Below, in pieces: positions 57,613 to 64,000 of a DNA stretch of 64,000 nucleotides; positions within the stretch are counted from its first letter, which is position 1, and each line of letters opens with the position of its first letter. Origin of the DNA: Methylotenera sp. L2L1 (GTDB lineage Bacteria > Pseudomonadota > Gammaproteobacteria > Burkholderiales > Methylophilaceae); NCBI RefSeq assembly GCF_000744605.1, contig NZ_JQMG01000001.1, positions 2,542,001 through 2,606,000 of the forward strand, in the 5' to 3' direction. The notes below the pieces were generated by a model that was given only the letters and a program-made list of their open reading frames with translations, had not been told where the DNA came from and searched no databases. A program made the position numbers and the translations under genes.

Positions 57613-59130
57613 TTACAAAGCTGGGAAGCTTACTAACGGTGCGCAAGTGTTACCGTTACGTGAGAACTTAGACACATAAGCTGGTTTAGTTGCGTAGCTA
57701 GCATACTGTGGTAATGATGCAAAAGCGTTTGGTACTGTAGTTGGGAATGGAGCAACTGCAACGCCGTCATTACCTGTGTACTTAGTAGAACCAGCACGTT
57801 TTACAAACTCATTGTAGAAAGAATTTTTTACAGAATCAGTAGTGATAGGTGCAACAACATCACCATTGACATTAGTTACTGCTGCATTACGTGCTTGCAT
57901 TGAAAGCTCAACCACAAAGTCATATTTACCAGCTAACAAGTTAGCTTTTGATGGAGCAATACCAGTTGCACCAGCAGATGATGTTTGAGTAGCGCCGTTA
58001 AATGTACCAGCACCATCTAAATGACGGAATGTGAAGCCAGAACCAGCAGTATTAGCATTGTTGTAGCTATCTAAAGATAAAACACCAATTGCTTTAGATG
58101 CGCCACCAACTGCTGAAAACAACACTTTATATCGTTGGTTGTTTGAGCCAGTTACTGTGAAGTCTGTACCAGCTTGAGCTGCTTTTAAGCAGTTACGGAC
58201 ATCACCAGAACCTGAGTTCTCGATGATGGTTAAACCAGCTGTTGGGTCGATAATAAATGGATCTGCAGCTGTACCAGCGTGAGCACCGTCAAAACCGAAA
58301 CTGTTTTCTACAGTTGCTGGAGGTGTATCAGCAAAACCGCCAGTTGAAGTGTTACATGGGAAACCAGTAAAGAACGCGTTATATGAAGTTTGCGTACCAG
58401 AACCATTTACACGGCGGCAAACTACCACTGGATCTGTTGTGCCATCTACTTGTTCCCAAGTATCTAACTTACCAGCCAACATAGCGCCGTATTGTGCACG
58501 GCTGATATGTGTTGTAGCAGCAACAGCATCAGTCGCCACAATACCCATCATGATTTGATTGACTGGTTTGTTAGATAAAACACCTAACTCTGCTGAACTT
58601 AAAGCAGGTTGGCCATTTTCAGTATTGTACGGCTCTTGGAACAATGCTGGCTCAACATCTGATACACCAAAGTCAGCCACTAAACCTGTGTTAGCTGCAG
58701 TTTCGTGGCCAACTACACCTGGGTCAATACCTTTAGTACCGCATGACCATGCATATGGTGCCGCACCAGCAACGCAGTTGTTCAAATCTAAAGTTTCAAT
58801 ACGTGCTGCACGTGCAACTGGATCTACACCAAATACTGAACCACCTTTAGAGCGTTTGATGAATAAAACATCTGTACCAACAGCAACGCCTGGGATACCA
58901 GCAGCAGCTTTACCCAAGTAAGCACGGTGCAAGATACCTGAATCGTTGCTGCGAATTGCAGTCACACCAGTCATCATGCTTGAAGCAATATCAGCTAAAA
59001 AGTTATCTGGTGCTGATGCACCTGACAAAAACACTACTTTAGTACCAGCTGGGATTGTTGGGCCAGCAGCCTGTGCTGACATTGTAGCTAATGCTAAACC
59101 ACATGCAACTGCGATTTTTGTATATTTCAT
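57613..59130 (-). CDS. Secreted PstS-superfamily-like protein
   Basis: A 505-aa exported protein: signal peptide MKYTKIAVACGLALATMSAQA, then TKVVFLSGASAPDNFLADIASSMM, an opening like periplasmic phosphate-binding proteins. In the middle it has AGKLDTWEQVDGTTDPVVVCRRVNGSGTQTSYNAFF, closely resembling the PstS segment W....PI.VV.R..GSGT...F, whose Arg/Ser/Gly/Thr bind phosphate. It is longer than PstS (about 330-350 aa), with extra Asn/Gly/Thr-rich loops and two Cys pairs. AAGGGA precedes the ATG. No ABC transporter genes are near, so it is probably not a transport receptor. Ligand and role are unknown. Confidence 0.65.
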   Translation of the reverse strand: MKYTKIAVACGLALATMSAQAAGPTIPAGTKVVFLSGASAPDNFLADIASSMMTGVTAIRSNDSGILHRAYLGKAAAGIPGVAVGTDVLFIKRSKGGSVFGVDPVARAARIETLDLNNCVAGAAPYAWSCGTKGIDPGVVGHETAANTGLVADFGVSDVEPALFQEPYNTENGQPALSSAELGVLSNKPVNQIMMGIVATDAVAATTHISRAQYGAMLAGKLDTWEQVDGTTDPVVVCRRVNGSGTQTSYNAFFTGFPCNTSTGGFADTPPATVENSFGFDGAHAGTAADPFIIDPTAGLTIIENSGSGDVRNCLKAAQAGTDFTVTGSNNQRYKVLFSAVGGASKAIGVLSLDSYNNANTAGSGFTFRHLDGAGTFNGATQTSSAGATGIAPSKANLLAGKYDFVVELSMQARNAAVTNVNGDVVAPITTDSVKNSFYNEFVKRAGSTKYTGNDGVAVAPFPTTVPNAFASLPQYASYATKPAYVSKFSRNGNTCAPLVSFPAL

Positions 59131-59189
59131 GATTTAATTCCCTTAAATATATTTAATAAAATATCGAAATAAAAACGTTTTGCAGCTAA

Positions 59190-59219
59190 CCCTTAATGCT
59201 TTTTAAAAAAGATTAAGGG
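59190..59219 (-). terminator. Hairpin after PEP-CTERM gene
   Basis: CCCTTAAT / ATTAAGGG with an A/T-rich inner stem, about 20 bases past the stop codon of the PEP-CTERM gene at 59238. It resembles a terminator with an internal T-run. Confidence 0.6.
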
Positions 59220-59237
59220 CAGCAGAAATTACTAAAA

Positions 59238-60098
59238 CTACTTAGCTAAATTGTTACGACGGCGACGAGCGATAAAGCCCATTAAACCCAGACCAGCTAA
59301 CATCATTGCGTTAGTTTCTGGCTCTGGCACAGCTTGTACTGCTGCTACTTGTAGGCGCCACTCATTGCCTTGCAAGTATGTTTTTGCAACGATAGCTTTA
59401 CCGTCAAAAGAGAAGAGTTGTTGTTGTAAAGCTTGTGCAGCGCTTGAAGCCTGAGTAGTTGGGGCAAGGAAGTACATATTTGCACTAGCACCTAAGAAGC
59501 TTGATGTATCAGCAAGGTTACCGTTAAAATTATTACCACCAAATGTAGCACTACCAGCGTAAGCATTGCCGTTTGTGTCGTTTGTTACAGCATAAGTATC
59601 ATCTGCAGGCGCTGTAATAAAGCCATTTGTTGCCGGTGTGTAGGCACCGAATAAGGTAACTGCCGCTTTTACTTGGTTGTTAGTTGAAACAAATGGCAAT
59701 CCAGAGTCGCCTTGAGTCATCAGTAGGCGAGTACGACCTGCATTGTCAAATGCACCCAAGTTCCATTGCACATTTGAAGCACTTGCAAATGGCAAACCAG
59801 TCAAGGCGCCATCAAAAATAATACCATTTGTACCGATTAGTGAAGACTGCACTACTGCATTAGCTGCTAATAGTGCATTACCTGTAACTGTCGTTGCTTG
59901 ATCAATACCTACAACATCTGTGAAAGCTTTGTCCCAGTTCAGATCGTAGGTATAACCAACACCTGCTACTGAATCCCATGCACTAAATACGAATTCAGAG
60001 TTACCGTTACTAGCGCCAGAAGAAATAGCAGCATTAGCTGATGTAGCAACTGCTGATAATGCCAATGCAGCTACTAAAGTTTTCAATTTAAAATTCAT
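59238..60098 (-). CDS. PEP-CTERM sorting-domain protein
   Basis: A 286-aa exported protein. Signal peptide MNFKLKTLVAALALSAVATSANA, a beta-rich Asn/Ala/Thr-rich body with no domain I recognise (GVGYTYDLNWDKAFTDVVGID; GNEWRLQVAAVQA), and the sorting signal VPEPETNAMMLAGLGLMGF plus ARRRRNNLAK. The ATG at 60098 is preferred: AAGGGG lies eight bases ahead, while the ATG two codons upstream would be almost on top of it. No cysteine is visible in the mature part. A candidate for exosortase B processing, far from the exosortase gene. Confidence 0.88.
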   Translation of the reverse strand: MNFKLKTLVAALALSAVATSANAAISSGASNGNSEFVFSAWDSVAGVGYTYDLNWDKAFTDVVGIDQATTVTGNALLAANAVVQSSLIGTNGIIFDGALTGLPFASASNVQWNLGAFDNAGRTRLLMTQGDSGLPFVSTNNQVKAAVTLFGAYTPATNGFITAPADDTYAVTNDTNGNAYAGSATFGGNNFNGNLADTSSFLGASANMYFLAPTTQASSAAQALQQQLFSFDGKAIVAKTYLQGNEWRLQVAAVQAVPEPETNAMMLAGLGLMGFIARRRRNNLAK

Positions 60099-60104
60099 TT
60101 CCAT

Positions 60105-60645
60105 ACCCCTTTAAAAGTCATTAAAAAATAATTACATCTATTACTAAACAAACCACTTAAATTCTTTGCTACTTAAAGCAGCGATGATTCAAACTTCTGT
60201 GTCTATAAAACATCAATCTGCTATAAATCAGCGCAACACCTTTTCGCGACTGTTGCTATGTTATTCAATGAATATGTTCAATATGTTTTTGAAACTAGTC
60301 CTATCGGCTTACAAAAACATCTTTTTTTCATGATTCGAAAAACATTCAAAATTCGTTTAAACAAACTTGGTTAGCACGGAATAGGATGATGGTTTAATTA
60401 GATGACATGCATTTTCTGCATTACTAGTTCTAAAGGACTAGATCTAGATTTTTAGCAACACTGATAGATATTTAGAGATAAGGTAATGCCACACTAATCA
60501 AAATGTGTAGTGAGCGGCATTCATTTTTTTTGTAAATAAAAGTTAATACACACCTACAAAGTCACATTAGCGTCACTTTTTAAAAGTACGATGCAAAAAT
60601 TGAATTAACCACAACTCCATTTTTTACAACGTACAAAGGACCTGT
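60105..60645. other. 540-base intergenic region between divergent genes
   Basis: Lies between the PEP-CTERM gene (-) and dsbC (+). It contains PEP-CTERM motif site 4 at 60295-60311 and a related semi-palindrome CTAGTTCTAAAGGACTAG at 60424-60441. I found no gene or RNA in it. Confidence 0.6.
60295..60311 (+). promoter_or_regulatory. PEP-CTERM upstream motif, site 4
   Basis: CTAGTCCTATCGGCTTA, 197 bases upstream of the PEP-CTERM start at 60098. It keeps TAGTC of site 1 and CGGCTTA of site 3. It is further from its gene than the other sites. Confidence 0.4.
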
Positions 60646-61383
60646 ATGACTTTTTCAAAGAAAGCATTAGCATCACTTTTATCGGTAGGTTTATTATTTG
60701 GCGGATCATCATTACTAGCTAATGCAAGTGAAGCCGATGACATCAACGCGATTAAAATGAATTTAGAGAAAAGAACGCCACCGCTAAATGCCAAGAGCAT
60801 TAAACTATCTCCACTAGCAGGTGTTTATGAGGTTTATGCAAACGGTAATATCTTTTATGTAGATAAGACCGTTTCTTACGTGATGGTTGGAGGGTCGTTA
60901 GTAGAGGATGCAACAAAAAGAAATTTAACGACTGAACGCTTACAAGAATTAACGACGATTAAGTTTGATAGCCTGCCGTTTAAAAATGCGATTGAGATTA
61001 AAAAAGGCAATGGTCAATATAAGTTTGCAGTGTTTTCAGATCCAGACTGTCCTTTCTGCAAAACGCTAGAACAAGGACTAGAAAAGATGGGCATTAGTGA
61101 TTACACCGCTTATATCTTTTTATTCCCCCTTAAAGAATTACATCCTGACGCAGTTGCTAAATCTGAGTCTATCTGGTGCGCGAAAGACAAAAATGAAGCA
61201 TGGAGCAACTGGATGGTAAAAGGCATTGCGCCTGTAAAAGCAAACTGTGAAAACCCATTAGCCGCAAATGAAAAACTGGCTGATGATTTAGGTGTTGCTG
61301 GAACCCCAACCATTTACATGAATAACGGTAAGCAGACGCAAGCACCACAAGAGCTTGTAGCTGCCATCAAAGAAAGTAAGTAG
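60646..61383 (+). CDS. dsbC: Thiol:disulfide interchange protein DsbC
   Basis: A 245-aa periplasmic disulfide isomerase. Signal peptide MTFSKKALASLLSVGLLFGGSSLLANA, an N-terminal dimerisation domain (about 30-95), then a thioredoxin fold with the active site DPDCPFCKTLEQGLEKMG near residue 129 and a cis-Pro segment GVAGTPTIYM. A second Cys pair (IWCAKDKN and KANCENP) matches the structural disulfide of E. coli DsbC. The active-site dipeptide is PF where E. coli has GY. AAAGGA lies before the ATG. It may assist folding of the Cys-containing exported proteins nearby. Confidence 0.94.
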   Translation: MTFSKKALASLLSVGLLFGGSSLLANASEADDINAIKMNLEKRTPPLNAKSIKLSPLAGVYEVYANGNIFYVDKTVSYVMVGGSLVEDATKRNLTTERLQELTTIKFDSLPFKNAIEIKKGNGQYKFAVFSDPDCPFCKTLEQGLEKMGISDYTAYIFLFPLKELHPDAVAKSESIWCAKDKNEAWSNWMVKGIAPVKANCENPLAANEKLADDLGVAGTPTIYMNNGKQTQAPQELVAAIKESK

Positions 61384-61410
61384 GAAAATAGAGTAAAGTT
61401 GTTGTGGCAA

Positions 61411-61438
61411 AATAAAACCTGCAATTGCAGGTTTTATT
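61411..61438. terminator. Bidirectional terminator between dsbC and epsA
   Basis: A perfect 28-base palindrome, AATAAAACCTGCAA with its exact reverse complement, T-rich at both ends. It overlaps the epsA stop codon. Confidence 0.85.
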
Positions 61439-62285
61439 TCAACATTTTAATTAAGCCAACTTTTGCAGCCTTAACTGCCGCTTGACTACGATTCTGCACA
61501 TTAAGCTTGCGTAAGATATTTTGAACATGGTTTTTTACTGTCAGCGGGCTGATATCGAGAATAGATGATATTTCCCAATTAGTTTTACCCATATGTAGCC
61601 ACTGCAATATCTCTGATTCTCGGTTGGTGATAATGCTGGCAATATTGCTGTTATCAAATACCGTGTTACCTCGATGGCTTGTTACCCTAATCAAGGCACA
61701 ATGCAGATTTGGCATAATCAATTCAAAGATGCGCGCTGTATTGCCACTAGGTGGTTTGTGTAATCTAGCAAGTATCACTACGCTAGATATTTTGCTGTTA
61801 CTGTCACCAAACCCATGCAGCACAAAACTTTTCAACTCAGACTCTTTTAGCGCGTCTTCGTCAAAATTTACCACTGAACAATGACCATCTTCCATTGGCT
61901 CTACTTCATTGGAAACAAATAAAGGTAAAGTGATTTTCTTCCAACAGTCTAATGCTTGATGTATTAAACCAGATTCATGCTCTATCACACTAGAAAATTG
62001 AGTCTGATTAAAATAACGCGTACTCGTAAAATACTCAAAATGATATGAGTCAGTATCAGATGACCGAATACCAAAAATCATCACCTCATGTCCAAGCAAA
62101 TATTGAAACTCACCTTGTAGCCAATTAAATAGATGTATGCGCTGAGAAACACGCAACGACTCAGTAATGACGTCCATAAAAACAGAACGCTGCTCGTTAC
62201 TCAAGTCGTCTTTGGCGCTTGCTGATGCATCAAAATTTAGATTAGTTTTAATGACGGTTCTTCTAGTTTTTTTAACATAAAGCAT
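61434..62285 (-). CDS. epsA: LuxR-type transcriptional regulator EpsA
   Basis: A 283-aa regulator of the EpsA type associated with exosortase B/EPS loci. The N-terminal ligand or partner domain (about 20-200) contains HLFNWLQGEFQYLLGHEVMIFGI. The C-terminal LuxR HTH is ITNRESEILQWLHMGKTNWEISSILDISPLTVKNHVQNILRKLNVQNRSQAAVKAAKVGLI. There is no receiver domain and no obvious acyl-homoserine-lactone pocket. I start at the ATG at 62285; a TTG two codons upstream is possible. Encoded 23 kb from epsD, it is the natural candidate to control the eps operon and the PEP-CTERM genes. Confidence 0.85.
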   Translation of the reverse strand: MLYVKKTRRTVIKTNLNFDASASAKDDLSNEQRSVFMDVITESLRVSQRIHLFNWLQGEFQYLLGHEVMIFGIRSSDTDSYHFEYFTSTRYFNQTQFSSVIEHESGLIHQALDCWKKITLPLFVSNEVEPMEDGHCSVVNFDEDALKESELKSFVLHGFGDSNSKISSVVILARLHKPPSGNTARIFELIMPNLHCALIRVTSHRGNTVFDNSNIASIITNRESEILQWLHMGKTNWEISSILDISPLTVKNHVQNILRKLNVQNRSQAAVKAAKVGLIKMLK

Positions 62286-62423
62286 TCTCAACTAGTTAAA
62301 TGACAGTTTGATTAAAACCAGATAGTACTTTTCTTACAGTTTTGTAAAATAATTTCCATAGAATTTATTCACTACTTAATAAAAAGTAACTACTGAGACA
62401 TTCTAAAAGGTGTCACATTTCTA

Positions 62424-63026
62424 ATGAATAATAACTATATGAAAAATATATTATTAGTGACATTTTCTGCTTTGTGCCTAATGGTCATTAACGCTGCAGT
62501 TGCAGATGTTTTAATCAACTTAGAGCAATCAGATGAAATTCAGATTAGTAATACACAATTAAACCTGCGCTACACACTTAAAATTGAAGAACCTGCACTA
62601 GCTTATGAACTTACACCACCGGCCTCTAGTAACTTATCCAACCTCCCATACAGCACTGAAGTCATCAGTGCTGCACATGAAACATCAATAGAACCAGCTT
62701 TGATTCATGCAGTCATTGCGGTTGAATCTAGACATAACCCTAGTGCACGTTCAAAAAAAGGCGCCTATGGCCTTATGCAGCTTATGCCAGCCACAGCACA
62801 TCGCTTTAAGGTAATTGATAAACACGATCCAAAGCAGAATATTTTAGCTGGCGCAAAATACCTACGCGAACTACTGAACTTGTTTAATGGGGATTTAATG
62901 CTAGCGCTAGCGGCATATAACGCAGGACCAGGCGCAGTCATGAAATATAGGGGGCAGATACCGCCCTACAAAGAAACAATAAACTATGTACCAAAAGTAC
63001 TAAAGCTTTATCGCGAATATTCATAA
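62424..63026 (+). CDS. Lytic transglycosylase, SLT domain
   Basis: A 200-aa periplasmic murein hydrolase. Signal peptide (MKNILLVTFSALCLMVINAAVA), a linker of about 60 residues, then the SLT fold: ALIHAVIAVESRHNPSARSKKGAYGLMQLMPATA with the catalytic Glu in VESR, NILAGAKYLRELL, and LALAAYNAGPGAVMKYRGQIPPYKETINYVPKVL. It is divergent from epsA with 138 bases between. It might open the cell wall for the envelope-spanning systems encoded nearby. A second in-frame ATG at 62439 also fits a signal peptide. Confidence 0.93.
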   Translation: MNNNYMKNILLVTFSALCLMVINAAVADVLINLEQSDEIQISNTQLNLRYTLKIEEPALAYELTPPASSNLSNLPYSTEVISAAHETSIEPALIHAVIAVESRHNPSARSKKGAYGLMQLMPATAHRFKVIDKHDPKQNILAGAKYLRELLNLFNGDLMLALAAYNAGPGAVMKYRGQIPPYKETINYVPKVLKLYREYS

Positions 63027-63258
63027 GCAAGTTTAGTAGTAAAAAGTGCTGCTCTTCTTAATTACATTTACTCTGTCAATAAGCCCATCATTCAATCTGG
63101 ACGCCTAACGGCCCTTTAACCCCAACATTGCAAGTCTGCTTAGTTCCCGTATCAACAGAGTACCCATGCTGACGTTCATAAAACCTTAATATTAAATTTT
63201 AACTAGTCTAGAATCATTTTAGAATGACATACCGTTTCTATAATTACTGTTAGATGCC

Positions 63259-63771
63259 ATGAACAAACTCTCCGACGATCAATTCTACGATGCAATAAAC
63301 AGCCAAGACGATCTTGGCCTCGTGATACGCGCGCACATTCATATTGAGCACTGGATCGAGCAGTTTCTCGAAGCCGCCCTTCCGCAATACGAGAAGTATT
63401 CGAAGGACCTCAACGCTGACTACGAGACGAAAGTTTTACTCGCATGCATTGCAGGCTTACACGCCGACCTCAAGGCACCACTTTCGGCGTTCGGTAAGTT
63501 GCGCAATCGGTTCGCCCATCGTCCAAACTACAAACTGTCCGCTACCGATGCCGAGAACATCTACTCGGCACTATCTTCTCACCATAAGCAGCAACTTCAG
63601 CAAGCGTACCAGGAGTTGGCAGATGCAAGTAAACGTGAGGTGAAGGTTTACAGCAAACTGGATGCCGAGGCAAAATTGAGCTTACTTGCTATGCTTCTAC
63701 GGTCCATGCTCAAGATGGCTTGTGCCCGAGTGCGTGGCTCCAAATCCTTTGGTCTTGCCTTAAAAACGTAG
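63259..63771 (+). CDS. HEPN-like hypothetical protein, probably imported
   Basis: A 170-aa all-helical protein with LVIRAHIHIEHWIEQFLEAALP near residue 20 and LRNRFAHRPNYKL near 82. The latter is an Rx4H motif as in HEPN and MltR-like domains, where it forms the RNase or interaction site. Its codons are rich in C and G at third positions, unlike every neighbour, which points to recent transfer. No ribosome-binding site is evident. No partner nucleotidyltransferase or antitoxin lies in the window, so a toxin role is unsupported. Confidence 0.7.
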   Translation: MNKLSDDQFYDAINSQDDLGLVIRAHIHIEHWIEQFLEAALPQYEKYSKDLNADYETKVLLACIAGLHADLKAPLSAFGKLRNRFAHRPNYKLSATDAENIYSALSSHHKQQLQQAYQELADASKREVKVYSKLDAEAKLSLLAMLLRSMLKMACARVRGSKSFGLALKT

Positions 63772-63864
63772 ACACATCGACCTAACTTTTAGGTGATGTG
63801 CAATGGCTAGAACAATCAAACGGACATACACACGTTTTTCAGAATCAATTAATGTTGTAATCGA

Positions 63865-64000
63865 TTAATTAGTACCAAGAAAAGACTCTGAGCCTACTGT
63901 ATATATAAACTTCCATTCGCTATATTTTTTTGCTGAACCAAAAGCTTCATACTGCGGCAAAAATCCTGTTGTTTTAATTGGTACTAATTCAGATAGGCTA
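63865..64000 (-). CDS. C-terminal end of an unrecognised gene (partial)
   Basis: An open frame runs from the right edge of the window to a TAA at 63865, giving about 45 codons (VPIKTTGFLPQYEAFGSAKK, then YSEWKFIYTVGSESFLGTN). Codon use and AT-richness match the main genome and not the preceding HEPN-like gene. I recognise no family. The start lies beyond the window. Confidence 0.5.
   Translation of the reverse strand, partial: SLSELVPIKTTGFLPQYEAFGSAKKYSEWKFIYTVGSESFLGTN

Noticed and set aside
60105-60645. Possible small RNA or riboswitch in the long gap before dsbC
   Set aside because: No conserved structured element or terminator was seen; only regulatory-type short motifs.
63211-63233. 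Possible fifth REP-like palindrome (CTAGAATCATTTTAGAATGAC)
   Set aside because: The flanks resemble the GIY-YIG-associated palindromes, but the stem does not pair; more likely chance in AT-rich DNA.
63259-63771. Toxin-antitoxin system
   Set aside because: Only one gene with a HEPN-like motif is present; no antitoxin or nucleotidyltransferase partner within the window.

Overview
The window looks like a chromosomal segment of a low-GC methylotrophic betaproteobacterium of the family Methylophilaceae (Methylotenera-like). This is inferred from the exosortase-B/EpsDEFGIL exopolysaccharide gene set known from methanolan-type clusters, the alaA-hom-thrC arrangement, and moderate AT-rich base composition. 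I saw no rRNA, tRNA, CRISPR array, insertion sequence or prophage.

Layout. (1) 1-12.3 kb is housekeeping: the 3' end of zwf, dcd and an Orn/Lys/Arg decarboxylase on +, then a minus-strand series alaA-hom-[GIY-YIG]-thrC-[broken GIY-YIG]-thyA-folA, an Mth938-like gene, and a divergent ArsR/flavin-oxidoreductase pair with an inverted-repeat operator between them. The two small GIY-YIG genes flank thrC and each comes with a pair of oppositely oriented REP-like palindromes. (2) 12.3-17 kb holds a large poly-HAMP chemoreceptor and a secreted PEP-CTERM protein. (3) 17.1-38.6 kb is an exopolysaccharide/exosortase locus, all on -: HAF-repeat PEP-CTERM protein, CAAX-type protease, epsL, a second PEP-CTERM protein, then epsD-epsE-epsF-epsG-xrtB-epsI, polymerase, flippase, nitroreductase, pyruvyltransferase, GT2, secreted glycosidase-like protein, three GT4s and a VanZ-like protein, mostly with 4-bp overlaps. 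(4) 38.9-57.4 kb is a two-partner secretion locus on -: a 3647-residue haemagglutinin-type TpsA, its TpsB pore, a LamG-ExbB fusion, two ExbD, TonB, a porin and a coiled-coil periplasmic protein. (5) 57.6-64 kb has a secreted PstS-like protein, a fourth PEP-CTERM protein, DsbC, the LuxR-type regulator EpsA, a lytic transglycosylase, a GC-richer HEPN-like gene that looks imported, and the 3' end of an unrecognised gene.

How it fits together. The EPS operon would assemble and export a polysaccharide (Wzx/Wzy type with EpsE/EpsF/EpsG). Exosortase B would process the four PEP-CTERM proteins, and EpsA is the expected regulator. The TPS locus would put a very large adhesin on the cell surface beside its own proton-motive-force-driven TonB/ExbB/ExbD set. 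Together the region is a cell-surface/biofilm island.

The most interesting new observation is a semi-palindromic motif (core ATTCGG[AC][CT]TA) that I find 84-197 bp upstream of each of the four PEP-CTERM genes in the window. It is a candidate regulon operator. The LamG-ExbB fusion within the TPS/TonB locus and the GIY-YIG/palindrome units are the next most interesting.
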